DNA of 64,000 nt, taken from the NCBI RefSeq assembly GCF_027943255.1, contig NC_072894.1:133229601-133293600 (forward strand). Reading direction: 5' to 3'. Within the stretch, counting starts at the first letter, position 1; each line of letters opens with the position of its first letter. This DNA is from Anastrepha obliqua. Its lineage: Eukaryota; Arthropoda; Insecta; Diptera; Tephritidae. Below the pieces are notes generated by a model. The model ran no database searches. It was not told where the DNA came from and saw nothing but the letters and a program-made list of their open reading frames with translations. Both the position numbers and the translations under genes were made by a program. Shown in pieces: positions 11,265 to 23,759 of the stretch.

Positions 11265-13405
11265 GTATTATATTACAACGGATGAATTTTGAGTATTTGG
11301 ACCCGTCGCATGAGCAGCCATCTATCCTATCCTAATTTTAAAACAACATCTAGGACCCTTTATTTTCCGAATTGGAGCAAAAATCTCTTCCTCTTTTTTC
11401 CGTTTATACTGCGCTGACATGGTTTTTTACTTTCTTTGTGTCGTCACTTATCCAGGAAGTCCCTTGGCGAGATTCATTGGTTCAACTGAAGCGATTCCGT
11501 ATTTTTTAGTGCTACATTCCAACAGTGAGTTCATTTTATGTTTCTTTTCGCTTTCAAAGGGCCCTACTGAGCCTTCTTCGATTATGACGAGCGCGATGGC
11601 GGATTTTAGTGAGCTTATTGGCTAGCCTTGTAACAACAACTAAATGTAGCGCTGAGTTCAACCAAGAAAAGCTAACTAGTCTTAGGCCTGCTTTGGCAAA
11701 AAATGGCGTTTAGTTCAATATAAATAAATATTATGCAAATTTTTATAAATTTATTTCGTATTTTAAATTTTTTCCGAGTGTGCAGCTTTGCTGGAAACTG
11801 AGTACTGAAAGCTGTGAACTCGTAAACTAATTAAGATGTCCAAATGATTTATTACTTAAGAAAATATTAAACATAAATTTTTAATAGCAAAATTCAAATC
11901 AGCTTCCCAGCTTTTTACAATTCACACATGCACACTTAAGCACTTACGAGTCTTTTGCTGAGCATTTACGCATATTTACGAATATTTACGAGTGTCGGTT
12001 CACATGAAAACACATAAATCCATTTAAGTCGGCAAATGACATTTACAGCTACTAAATATGTATTCCTCACGTTTCGAGCATAAATATATGAGATGTGTGA
12101 CTTTATATGTGTCAGATGGGGTTTTCGTAAAGCACCGCTTGTCGTTTCTAAGCCCTTATAAGGCGAATGCAGGCGATTGAAGTAAATGCAACTTGGCATT
12201 TATGCGCATGGAACACACAAACATTCACACGTGAACTTAAGCGAAATAGCGGTTGAAGGCCAAAAAGCGCTCGCATTATATACAGCCACTTAAAGGCACA
12301 TTGCATTTTTAATAGTTAAAAAACAAAAAAAAAGTGGCAAATTTCCAAAGCAGGCAACATTATTAAATATAGTTTTTTAGTGCCTGAAGACGCTGGTTTG
12401 AAGCTGTGTGACGCATGCGTGAATTTTTATGCAACAAACGTTTTGCTATGATATGCAAGACATGGGCCGAAGGACGTGGATAGATGCACAAAAAATTTCA
12501 AAAGTATTAAAACAAGAAAACAGAAATTTGTATGCATAAGTTGACCTCAGAGGTGGCAGATCTAACAGAATATTTATTATCGCTCATATTAAAAGGTATT
12601 ATTACTTTTTGCGATCATAATTTGAATCACTTTTTATGCGTGCGGTACCAGGTATTTGCTTTCTTTCTTTATTACTGGTTGAAGTTGTGGGTAGAAGATC
12701 CATCTGTGACTGAACTTATGACCGAAAGTTTGAAGCATAAATCTTGTGAACTTTTTGTCGGCACATTCAAATTAATATGGCATTGCAATGCCAAGTGTCA
12801 ACTCTCAGTCTAAGCAAATGCAATAAATAGCGCAAGCGATGAAAAGAAGGGAAAACAGATATGAAGGCTACGCATCACAAAAATTATGGGGGAGTAAATG
12901 TACTTTCGAGTACAGTAAATTGATAAACATGATATATATAAATTAAAAAAAAGTAGTTAAAACTAAACAAACATAATTTGAAAGTAATATATTTACTCCT
13001 TAAATTGATTTATGATGAATTCACAAGCCAACTAGGCTTAAAATAACCGAAAGCTATTAAATCGGCTGTTACTAAATACAGCGTTGCCAACTTACTGAAG
13101 TTCGTGTTTAATCCAGATATTTTTTAGGACTTCTGGTTGAAAAGGGGATTGCATTAAAACTGTAAATCAATTGCGAAAAGTTCAAGTAATAAATCGGCGC
13201 TGAGGTTAAAGGAATTTCCGTTGTATTTTATGGTGCAAGCAGTTTCGGACTTTTCCCACGGTACTCAAAATCAAATCCCACTTGGTATCAAACGATTGAC
13301 AGTGGGCACACTAATCACCTTCAAATTGATATTGACATTTGAAAAAAGCGAGCCTATTGTATTGGAAGCCTGGAAAGTAAAAGGGTAGATAAACAAGGAA
13401 GAAGT
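11265..13405. other. No recognisable gene
   Basis: AT-rich; short ORFs only. I see no transposon end, RNA gene or array. Confidence 0.5.
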
Positions 13406-13690
13406 GATTGATTAGAATAGAGGCAGAGACAGAGATAGGTGGTCTTCTGACAATTTTCCAGATTCTTTGGCAAATCTGAAAATGTCTTCCAGTTTGAAAA
13501 AACGAATTTTACTCATTCTTATGACATCGGAACCCAAAATTCGTAGTCTTGATGTCGCAAAGGCAGGACGCTCATAGAGAAAATGTCTAGTACTAGCCGC
13601 CTTCTCTAAGCAAATCGGGTCCACAATGATTCCAATCGTGGTCATATGCTGACCCCACGGATTGTGTTCTGCAATAAAACCTGAGTTTTT
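13405..13690 (-). pseudogene. Non-LTR retrotransposon C-terminal tail
   Basis: The reading contains H-M-T-T-I-G-I-I-V-D-P-I-C, then T-R-H-F-L-Y-E-R-P-A-F-A-T-S-R-L-R-I-L-G, then K-L-E-D-I-F-R-F-A-K-E-S-G-K. This is the CxxC...HxxxxC-type tail after the RNase H of I/LOA-like elements, with Cys lost from the E-C-P position (now Arg). Only the last 80 or so codons are present. A sister copy lies 2.5 kb upstream on the same strand. Confidence 0.75.
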
Positions 13691-13694
13691 TAAA

Positions 13695-14260
13695 ATATTT
13701 GTAGTAAGTGCGCTATGCTTGGACGAAATCTAATTGTCAGACGCCACTGTTGTGTTTGAAGAGTTGTTTAGATTCGAAAATAACACTTCCTATAAATACG
13801 ATTGAAATTTATTTTACAAAACTAGTAAATAGATGAAATATTTAAGTTACGATGAAATATTATATTATAACAATTTTTTATGATTGAATGAAATAATGAA
13901 TTAAAGGAACTTAGGAATAGGAATGGCTTGTCGCTTGCTGCATGCAGATGAGCTTGTCATATTGATTGTTTAACACTACAAGGCAGCGGTGAAGGAGTAG
14001 CAAAAACAAGAAAAAGCAATTACTAAAAACAATAACAAAGACAATAAGAGCAAAGTAACAAAATTTCATAGCCACAACTAAAACGAGAAATGTTTTAGTT
14101 TTTTTCTTTCACTACTAAGCCTTAGAAGATATGCGCACCTATGTGACTATTAGAGCTGCCAACCCTGAAATTCCCAGGATCTCGGTTCTTTTTAAGTTCC
14201 AAAAATTCCAGGACAAGTCGATTTAAGTCCCGAGATTGTTGGATATGACATTTTTGTATC
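13695..14260. other. No recognisable gene
   Basis: AT-rich sequence; nothing identified. Confidence 0.5.
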
Positions 14261-14267
14261 AGATGCT

Positions 14268-14443
14268 ATTGTAAATTTTTTTCGGGAGAGCTTCGGGATT
14301 CCGTATTTACAATATATAATTCCGAAATTTCCAGGATCAGTAAAAGTTCGAAGATTGTAAATTTTTTTCGGGACAGTTTCGGGATCCTGCATTTACAAAA
14401 TCTGATCCCAAAATTGCCGGGATCAATAAAATTCCGAAAATTG
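14268..14443. repeat. 86-bp tandem duplication
   Basis: Two adjoining units beginning attgtaaatttttttcggga at 14268 and 14354, with the start of a third at 14440 (attg). The units differ by scattered substitutions. Each contains tcgggat..., atttacaa and a ccaggatca / ccgggatca box. It creates ORFs in the reverse frames that are by-products of the repeat. Confidence 0.85.
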
Positions 14444-14498
14444 TCACCCGTAGTGTCTACAATCCTGCTCATATATAAGTATTATATATACATATATA

Positions 14499-14592
14499 TA
14501 ATTGGCGCCCTTTGTACACCCTTTGTGGTTGCTTAGCCGAGCTCCCCCGCCTCCTATTTGTGGCGTACGTCTTGACGTTGTTCCACATAAGA
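14499..14592 (-). repeat. SINE fragment (3' part)
   Basis: Shows the SINE 3' end in reverse: aattggcgc, the gccgagctc...cctatttgtggcg block, and the tcttgacgttgttccaca block. It is preceded by a short AT-dinucleotide run, as at the 26-kb copy. Confidence 0.8.
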
Positions 14593-14594
14593 AA

Positions 14595-17500
14595 AAAAAA
14601 CAATCTTGCCCATACCTATATAGTTTTAAATTGTTTTACTTCTTTAGGCCTCACAGCAGTTCCTAGTTAGCTTTCAGCCGCCTTGTCGGCCTATTTAGTT
14701 TTTTCTTTTCTATTGTTTTTGTGTATATTCTGTGTCGTTGTCATCATTGACTTTGACTTTGACATTCATTGGAGGTACTTTGCTTAGATGGACCAACACA
14801 TACATACGTATAACCCATACATGCATACTACTGCTACACACATCCAGCTAGCGAAAGCTATTCCTGTGATTTTTTCTCTGCCCAAAGGTCGTCAATGGAG
14901 AAAAGCCGCACTGTCAAGTCAATTCAAATGCAACAACAAATTTGCCTACGCTATTGCTGCCACATAACGTAAATCAAGCGAAGTTGCATGTACTACACGC
15001 AAACCGCATTGTTTAAATGTGCAACTAACGAGCCTCAACGCATACATACAAACCCGTACATGTGTATGGAAGTGTGTATGGAGTTGAATGTTTTAGTTGA
15101 TCTTTGCAATCAGTGTAGTTGTTGGTGCTTTTGCTACGCATTGTCATGCGTGAGTTTGCTTGTTGTTGTCACTGTTGTACGAGTTATCAGTGTTGTGTTC
15201 TGTGCCACATTGTATTTGGGATGTTTGTTGTTTTATGGTTTTTATTTTTGGTTTTTGTTTTTGTTGCTGCTGCTGTTCTTCATCTCTGTCATGTGAACCC
15301 ACATAGAATTCACATGCAACTTGAACTTGTCCCGTTTGCTGCCATGCCATCTGGCTTGTCTCAAGTCGTACGGAGTTCCATTGAGTGACGTGCAACATGG
15401 CTTTTAACATTTTCGATCAATTTTATTGGCATATGAAGTGAAATTTTCTAACGGCTCTTAGGCAAAACATGCGTGGGGGTAGTAAGGAATGATTTAAACG
15501 CAATCATTCCTTAGAGTTATACAAAATATTTTCTTATAATTTCTTGTTCTTTGTTTTATAAATATTTCTAGACCTTTGGGGAAAACTCGAAATGTGTCTA
15601 AACCGAAAAATTCTATTCACTTGTGCTAATTTAGAACTATTTTTAGCAACTAAAGCCTGCAAAAGGAGTTTTGGAACCAAAAAGCACGTCAGGAGCAGAC
15701 TGTTATGCCGAAGATAGTTAAAGGCCAGCAACACAGTGAGGGGAAAAATGATAAAAATCAAGAGCATTTTCGAGTAACTTCAAGCACTTTGATGTACTGA
15801 TAACCAAAAATCTTTCTAGAAGCTCTTATTAAAAATCATCGAATTGGGATGCAAAGTTTGTGGAGGTTTCCTAATTTTGATATAAAATTTGAAAGTTGAG
15901 TTCATATGGAACATGAGATATATGATACTTTAATACAAAGGTAATTAACATTGAAAGAAAAAAAAAGTAAAAATAGTCAAAACTGCTCAACACTGGTAAA
16001 ATGTTGATTTGCTACCTTCTTGTCGCGGGGTGTATTTCAACGGCGCAAAGTTAGAAATGTTATTGCCAATGCGCTTAAAAACAATTTCACAAGTATTATT
16101 TCTAAGAATATTTTATTTGCTCTTTTAAAAGATGAATTAATCCCATTTTTTGACCCAAAAGGCCCTTTTTATGGGACATGTGGGGACTAAAATATTCAAA
16201 GAAAATATTTGTCAGACAATTTCAGTAGTGACCGTTGCGGAATATTGATTTCTCAAGAAATTAAAAGAGATCTATTGAGATCATATGAGACTGGTAAGCT
16301 GATCTTGAGGATGTAAGTAGAGTTTCAATGTGTTAACAGAAAATATCTTTGTCTATAGTCGACCAAAGCCGGTTAGGGTTACAAAACCTTTTGACTGCTC
16401 CTTTTCTGGTAGAAAGTCATCTCTTTTCCAAGCAAGTAATTACTATACCACCGATCAGTTTACTATCTACATCCTGTAAAGCTTGAGCGTTGTTGAACTT
16501 AACCTCGATAGCACCGAGTCAAAGCGTAACCGCTAGGTATAAAACATATGGCCAGGCCGGCAAGCAGTCATTGTTTTATATTTTTCAGCCTTCAAAGTCA
16601 TTGCCTGCTTACTACTCAATAGTGATCAGGAGGCACAGAGTGCCTACGGTCGACACAAGCTCATGGTGTAATCTGACCGAAAAGGTCGGGTCTTGCTAGG
16701 TATATCTCCTTACTGAGTATATGGGACAACAGTTAAGTTCTGCCTGGCTAATTTTCATAGCTAAAATACTTGAATGCCATCTGCATGCCGACAGCCCCAC
16801 TAACTTACCCATTCGACCTCATCTTAGAAATTATTTTTTATGCGTCGCTCCTGCTTTTGTTAGGGCTATCCTGCAGACTTTTGGGAAATGTGTATTGAGG
16901 CAAGTTTCCCTGCCCCCGTCGTTATTTGCTAGTTTTGAGGTAAATCGTGTAGGTTGAAAACAATTTCAAATGAAGGGACAAGTACTAGTATGAACTACAA
17001 GTTCTTTGAGTGTTATTTAACAGGAAAAAAGTGATCTAACATCCTTACCAAGTATATCTTATTAGATGCAGAAATATATACAGATTGCGCTCTAAAATTG
17101 GTTCTAATTGTTTCTAATTCCTGATTGAAAAAAGTAAATGGATAAAACAAATATTTTGGACCTACACTCTTACTTCTTTTCACTAGAGATTTCGTGGTCT
17201 TCGTCGTATTAGTTTAGCCTCAGCTTAGCTGAATGAACAGCATTGTGATAAGTTTGAAGTCGAAAAGATCCCAAAAAATTACGTATATCCTCACATATCC
17301 ATAAGACTTTAACTGAGTAGTCTAGTTAAGGAAGTTCTATCCAAAGAAACTTTAAACGAGTTTTGTGCATTTATTCTTTAAATGTCGAATTCTAGGTTTT
17401 TACTTCCTTTTAATGCCCAATACTGCCTTAATATTGCGCCAAATTTCAAGGGAATCTGAGGAAAACTTACCGAGATATACATACGTTCGTACATATATTT

Positions 17501-18290
17501 CAATTGAAAAAAAATTTTGAAATCTCTGCAGCTGCACCAAACTACCTTGCTTATTTTGAACTATCAAAATAAATCTTATTTCCATTTTTTTACTTCTAAA
17601 AATATCTTTATAAATTATGCACACTTTTGGTTATCTCTAACCTATAAAAACAAGACAATCTTTAATTGATTACCATTTATTTTAATGAGCTATAAATCGA
17701 ACCTTTTCCAAACGTTGTAGTTCTCACATTTATGTTACGCAATTTCCAGTAAATCACACACCATTTAACAACCCATTTAAATTGAGAATAAACAAAAAAC
17801 AACAAAGGCAGATTTATATTGAACGGAACTGAAACTGATGAAGAGACTACCTGAAATAATGAGGTGAAAAAAGACAAACAAGCAGGCAGACAAATGCAAA
17901 TTAGTAAACACTTGAGATGTCAAATGGGCGATAAAAGAGAGAAAAAAAAACAAAAACAATGAAGTGAAGTAGGACTAGAAGTAAAAAAGCTGAATACTAG
18001 GGAAGAATAGACGGCTGCGAAGGAGATGAAGTGAATACAAGCGATTTGTACGCTCAGAGACGCATAGATTAGAAAGGTATTAGTAGTATACTGAAAGGTA
18101 ATGGAATAACTGCAGTGAAAAGCCAACCACTTTAAAAATTATTCTAGTGTCTGAACTGGTATTTTATGAAAGAAGTCATACTAGTTTGGAAGTGACTAAA
18201 ATTGTACCAGTTACAAAATGATGAGTTAAAGGTATATGCAAAACAAATGTTCTTCTATTACTAAAATAAGAACTCTTCAAACGATAGAAA
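14595..18290. other. No recognisable gene
   Basis: Contains ORFs at 15.0-15.4 kb (T/G-rich, three overlapping frames) and 16.5-16.96 kb (plus strand, 69 and 78 codons) with no family resemblance I can name. Around 17.45 kb a passage (aaatttcaagggaatctgag) resembles wording seen in decayed insect repeats, but I cannot assign it. Confidence 0.45.
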
Positions 18291-18291
18291 A

Positions 18292-18470
18292 CTATCATAA
18301 CCGCTTACGCGATTTTGGCAGAGTTTGACAAAGCGGACCAGTCGTGAAGCCAAGTTCTTCTCCAACTCATTTTTCCCACACAGAGGACGCGTTCTTTTCC
18401 CACTGGTACCACCGGTTGGTACTGCATCAAATATTTTCTAAGCCGGAGAACTTGTATCCATTCGGGCTAG
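18292..18470 (-). pseudogene. Non-LTR RT C-terminal relic (same family as 46.8 kb)
   Basis: DNA matches 46.74-46.96 kb closely: cgcttacgcgattttgg, the gagttt-acaaagcg block, gtgaagccaagttcttctcc, and the ccggttggtactgcatc / gtatccattcgg blocks occur in the same order and strand. It corresponds to the extreme C-terminus (G-R-P-P-L-R-W-K-D-Q type tail) plus the start of the 3' UTR. Frames are interrupted. Confidence 0.75.
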
Positions 18471-18474
18471 TTCG

Positions 18475-18875
18475 TGAACTGGTTCAGTTCTGATGCAGAG
18501 GCTGAATAGTTCCCAAATGGAATGAGACAGATACATTTGCTTACTGGAATCTTTAGAAAAATCTCTAGTGTGCAGCCTTATAACCCAGTAGATTTCCGAA
18601 TAATAAAGAACATATCTGTAGTGGAGCAAAACTTAAATTTTTTGATAAATGAATTTTTGTTTTTTTTGTTTTTTTTTTTTGCTAAGGTCTTGTTCATTTG
18701 CTCCACACAAGGAATTATTTTTTACATGGAAGAAAACAACCAACAGCGTCGCAAAAATTGTTAAAAATCAATGCAATTTTTGAGGCATTTAAGACTTGCG
18801 CTTTATTATTCCAGAATTCAATGGACTATAAAACTGCATACTCAAATTTTTTCAAGAAAACTCTGTTTAAGAAGT
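18475..18875. other. No recognisable gene
   Basis: AT-rich with T runs; nothing identified. Confidence 0.4.
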
Positions 18876-18876
18876 A

Positions 18877-18990
18877 ATTTGTTGAATTTTTTCTTTAATT
18901 GCACAAAGTTTGAAACTTGGATTTATGTGGTATTTGCAGAAGACTTAAGAATATTTTTACAAAAAGTTATTAAAATCAAATAAAGTAAAA
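18877..18990 (+). repeat. Dispersed repeat B, copy 1
   Basis: Resembles 41197-41320 on the same strand: tttgttgaatttttt, gcacaaagtttgaaactt and a tttttacaaaaa...ttattaaaat block appear in the same order. A shorter piece is present in reverse at 20.3 kb. No coding content. Confidence 0.55.
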
Positions 18991-18994
18991 TTGT

Positions 18995-20305
18995 TGTTAA
19001 ACTCACTGTTTCTGCTGTATTTAAATTTGAGTCCTTGACTGTACTTACATGTCCGCATACACGTAACCCGTGCAGCGAACATTTCGCAAGATCTTGAGCG
19101 GCAGAGACAATGGCTGAGGTGAGGGTGGTGTTTTGGAAAAAAATTATACACATATGTATTTGTATGTATGTATGTGACTGTAACTGTAATTATTTATCTA
19201 TTATACAAAACTCGGATTTTTTCAACTTTTTCTCATGCTAACTGCACTTCGAGATATCCATCTCCTGTGCTACCGTTCCAAGTCATTTGCAGGCCGTTGA
19301 TTTTTCATGCTGTTTTCAATTCCTTGGAATTCGAGAGCGCAAACCAATTGGAAAACTCTCTTGGGAGCAATACAAGCAAGCAAATAAAATGCATGAAAAA
19401 AAAAATTAAACAAGAAGCAGCTAGAAAAGCCACAAGTAGCTGTGCGCTATCATTGAAAAATATGCCGCGACCGTTTTATTGACAATACGTGAGCATATGA
19501 AGAGCACACACATACACACATACAGATGGGTGTACAAACAAATAAACTAATTTATATGCATACATAATAATATATCGAAATGCATACACGTAAGTATACG
19601 TTTTGAGCAGCAGTTGCGGCTGCGCAATGCCACTTATTCATACACGAATGAGTGTGTATGTGTGAATGTAGTTAGTAGAATCGTGACCAAATGTGAAATA
19701 CGAGTATGAGCACCAACGTAGTAGAAGAAGTATTGAAGCAGTCAAACACGAAAAGAACAGAGTAACAACAACAACAACCCTTACATATATTTGTGCATAC
19801 CAACAATGTAACGCATAAATTTTTCTGAATGTTTTCCTATGCAATATGGAAAGCAATCCATATTTGCTTTGGAAAAATTTTGAAAAAAATGTAAAAAAAT
19901 AGCATTTCTTGGTGTGTGGCAGTCAAAAGAATTGGTTTACTTCTTGCTGCCGCATTTCAATTAGAATATTTAGATTTTGTTTGATTGTTCAAAGTGATGA
20001 ATGTGAAATGGAAGGCTTGTTAAGCAACACACAAAGAAGGGTGTACCGAGAAAAATGGCTGTATGTATGTAAGTTTGTAAGAAACAAAAAAAATTGATTA
20101 TGCAAGTAAATATATGTATGTTTATACATAAATAAAGTAAAATTAGAGGAAGATTATTTGCATACATAGACTCATGATATTGGCTTTGAGTTATATGAAT
20201 CAGTCAACTAAACTGCTTGAAGTAACTATAGAACTTTCGACAATGTTTTTTGTTTGATTTAATTTTAATCAGTCATTTATGAAATCATAATCCTCCTCCT
20301 ACTAG
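18995..20305. other. No recognisable gene
   Basis: AT-rich; includes a (GTAT)n microsatellite near 19157-19175 and a (CACA)-rich piece near 19505. Nothing else identified. Confidence 0.5.
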
Positions 20306-20311
20306 TGCCAA

Positions 20312-20365
20312 ATAACTCCAAATTTCAAACTTTGTGCAAATTCAAAACAAAAAATTCAAGAAATT
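20312..20365 (-). repeat. Dispersed repeat B, partial reverse copy
   Basis: The reverse complement reads cttgaattttttg...gcacaaagtttgaaattt, the core of the repeat at 18.9 and 41.2 kb. Short and AT-rich, so moderate support only. Confidence 0.4.
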
Positions 20366-20430
20366 TAAAAAAATTTTAATGAAAATTTTTAGAAAATTAT
20401 TTGGTATGCAATTTTATAAAAAAAAATAAT

Positions 20431-20576
20431 AATTGGCGCGAAGACTTCTGTTAAGTGCTCGGCCGAGCTCCTCCTGCTATTTGTGGTGTGCGTCTCGATT
20501 TTATTTCCCAAGGCAGCCGCCAATGCAAGTTTAAAGCGGGCCAAATTTTGGTATCGGCAGTATTTTTTAAGAGCTT
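20431..20576 (-). repeat. SINE fragment (3' half)
   Basis: Reverse-oriented SINE: aattggcgcg, ggccgagctcctcctgctat, tttgtggtgtgcgtctcgat, then a diverged middle and the cggcagtattttttaagagc block. The tRNA-like head is absent. Confidence 0.75.
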
Positions 20577-20579
20577 AAG

Positions 20580-21875
20580 AACTTAAAATGATAACACAAA
20601 TCAGAAATATTTTTGGAAAAATTTTTTTATTATATTCTGGAAGATAATTTCGTGGCATTTATTTGTTGAATATCTAGCATACGTCTACGAGGTTCATTAT
20701 TCACTCCAATGTAGTCGAAGGACTAAGGCCTACTAGTTGAGAACGACGACGAATCGAAATTTTAGTGTCTTCTTCAACACTTCGTTGTATGAACTTCGTG
20801 AACTGATTTATTTAATTTTTTTTTTTTCAAAGTAAATTTCCACAGCCTATAAGCTTTGCTCAGGCGTTATACGTTGATGGTGACTTGCCAAGCCTTATTC
20901 AAGAGGCCGCTATTGGGTGTTTTCTTTCATATAGTCAATAAAAATATCGATCATTATTTATACGAAATTGGCAAAATAAGTTTAATTTGGGTTCCTAAGC
21001 TCAAGAATTCAAGGTTTGTCGGGAAAATAAAATTTGGTGATTAGCCAGAAAGCCTTTAAGAACCATTTGTATGTGCTTGGTCCCAAGGAAAAGCTCTTGG
21101 TCTTTTGTGTTCTCTGAGATTTTTCGGTAAAACGTATTGAAGTCAATCTTCGATTACGATCCTTTTAAAGTGGATGGTAATTGGCTATAAAAAATTGATC
21201 AGATGTGAGAACAATAGATTAAAAATATCACGGATAAATCAAGTTGAACTGGCCCATATAATCGCTAATCCATGATTAATGAAGGTAATCACCCGCTATG
21301 AGCTGATCCAAGTGGGCCAAGCATTTAATGCGGAACTCTGCTTTCAACAACTTGAAATATGTAGGATATCTACTATATGGAGTCAGAATTAGAGGAAAGG
21401 AAGAATGCTGATGCTATCAGTAAAAAGCCAGCCCGTATGCACTTTTAATGGCCTTCCTAGAAGATTTCGGAGCCTGGATGACTTTCTTTTAGATTATTTT
21501 ACTACAGAAATATTTACTGAAAGAGGCTGTGTTATGGGTGATGTTAGGTATTCTAAAATGGTAAAAATGATCGGCACGAGCCAGCAAACGAATTTCCAGG
21601 TATTGCTACTAAGCCTCTACTCCATTTTTTACGGATTACCTTAAACTTCAGATGCATGAAAGATCCGCTTATGTAAATTTTTTTAAATTGTTTAATATTT
21701 TACGCCGCAGCACTGCTAAATCATTACCATTGTGTGAAATTCACTTACATTTATATTACTTATTTATTTATTTGAGATCGCCTCATTCGGCCTACGCACA
21801 ATGCAATGCCACAGCCGCCCAAGCGAAGGCACATTCATAGGCTCATTCGCCGCCATCGTTGCTGCACTATATAAT
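20580..21875. other. No recognisable gene
   Basis: Short ORFs only (e.g. 21405-21644 plus, 79 codons, unrecognised). Nothing else identified. Confidence 0.45.
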
Positions 21876-21879
21876 TTAC

Positions 21880-22875
21880 ATTTTGACAGTTTTGACTGAT
21901 TTATCGATGCGACAAGACGTGTGCCAGTCAGAAGGTACTCGCACATCAACAAGCGGGCCAACCGACCAAACAGTCCGCCAGCCAGTTAGTTATTCAAATC
22001 ATTCATGCAGCAATGGACGCGCCAGTATGACGCCAACGCCAACGCCAACGCTAATGTCAGCAACTAAACGCCTATATCGCGATTGACACAGCGGTGGAGC
22101 AAAGGAATAGTTGTGGCAACAGGGAGGCGTGGCGTACGCGCTTCACAGGATATTCGCAGCTGCAAACGCTGCATGATTTTGCATTTGCTGTTGGTTTTTT
22201 ATTTGGTTTTGTTTTTCTACTATTTTGCTGTTGTTACTATTTTCGTTATTCTTTTACATATTTTTGCTGCTATTGTTTTTCCTTGCGCCATCCAAACACG
22301 TCGGCGCAATTGTTTTGTCACCCATCGCAATTCTGCTGCAGCTGCCACCGCCACTGCTACGGTCCGGTCCGCTCCGGTGCTGTGCTTTCACCATTTTCAG
22401 TGTCATTACCTCAGCTACGCAGTCGTTTGCCCCTTTGCTATTGCTATTGTTATTGTTTGCGTTGCATTACATTTCGGCGCGCATAGCTGCTGTGTCACCA
22501 GCCTTGTTTAGTGGAGAATTATTTTGCATTTCCTTGTGTGATGGATTTTTCTTTTTCGTTTTCCACTTTGGAGTATTCACTCTTGTCGATCGCCCGCGTT
22601 GCATGCAAATTTTCGCTTTGTTGTTGGCTTTGTGTGTTTCGCGAAACGCATTCGTAGCATTTGCACATTTATGCGCAACAACAAAAGCAATAACAACTGC
22701 AATTGCAACAAGTTATGGGCTGCCACTGACATTTGACGTGACAATCGACAGTCGCCGCGCAATGCACGTTACGGAGATGTCAATGTTTTGTCAATGGCTG
22801 TGCTACAACTATGGTAAGTGTGCATCTGTGTGTGAGTGCGTGAACGCGAGCGAGAGTTTATTATGCTCTGGTTGA
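21880..22875 (+). other. Stop-poor, less AT-rich stretch; possible untranslated exon
   Basis: All three plus frames stay open for long overlapping runs (142, 130 and 216 codons between 22083 and 22875). The peptides are Leu/Phe/Ser-rich low complexity, because the plus strand is rich in gct/gtt/ttg triplets, the reverse of the cag/caa repeats common in fly regulatory genes. A strong splice-donor match, atg then gtaagtg, lies at 22811-22820. No known domain. It could be a 5' exon or promoter region of a neighbouring gene, or simply biased sequence. Confidence 0.25.
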
Positions 22876-22879
22876 TTCG

Positions 22880-23750
22880 TGCGCCGGTATGAGTCATGCA
22901 GACAATTCATATCCTGGTTGCGAAATAGAATAATAGATCAATGATAACAGGCGGATAAACGATTGGGAAAACAACGCAGAGCTCCCAAGATAAATATGCA
23001 AATGGGAATAAATATTATATATGAACCCCACACAAAAAACCAAAAACAATTATTTAAATACATTCCTTAGATAGTCAGTTGGATACCGGAATATGGAATA
23101 TTTTAGAGGGTTACCGCGAAAGTCGCTCTACATACTTAAAAACATTATTATTAAGCTTAATTTGGTTATGTGGCAGCTCGACTCTATTAACCTCCTAAAT
23201 TCGACCTCAATGAATAATCACAGAAAAAAAGTAAGGATGTGGTGGTTCAAGTTCTTTGGTTGGTGGCCGATGCAAAACGAGACGACTCTCAAACTCCGTA
23301 CTAGGGTTGTCGCAATGGGTTCGTTGCGTTCGCTTGGTAACCTATTGCCCGCTTCTGGAAAATTGCGTTTTGTGTTAACTCAGCGAGCGCTGGATTGGTG
23401 CGGCAATGGGTAGGTCGGGGGCGCTCAAAGGAACTTCTAAAGCTAGCATAGGCCGAATTTTCCGTTAGGTATCCATACCGTGGGATTGCTTTTCTGCCGA
23501 AGCCGTTTGGAGGATGGTGGAATTATCTTCTCAGACATCTTCGCTTTCACTTTTTTGCTACGCCTGCGAATATATAAGTATATATATATTTGCCTTTTAC
23601 ACTCTTTACTTGGGGTTTGGCACTGCTGATGGGTAGATAAATATCACACCTGGTGAATTTCGTCCGTGGCTTAAAGCGGTTAACGCATTCAAACCAAAAG
23701 CTTTTTTTTCCTTTTACCTTGATGTCGAAAGGGGTATTTGCAGTATGCAA
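22880..23750. other. No recognisable gene
   Basis: Includes a 106-codon plus-strand ORF (23093-23413) without recognisable motifs. It may belong to the retrotransposon relic that follows, but I cannot show it. Confidence 0.4.
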
Positions 23751-23759
23751 GGCTCCTGA

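Noticed and set aside
22225..22875. 216-codon plus-strand ORF taken as a membrane protein gene
   Set aside because: The peptide is Leu/Phe low complexity, two other frames are equally open over part of the same bases, and there is no domain or convincing start. Kept only as a stop-poor stretch.
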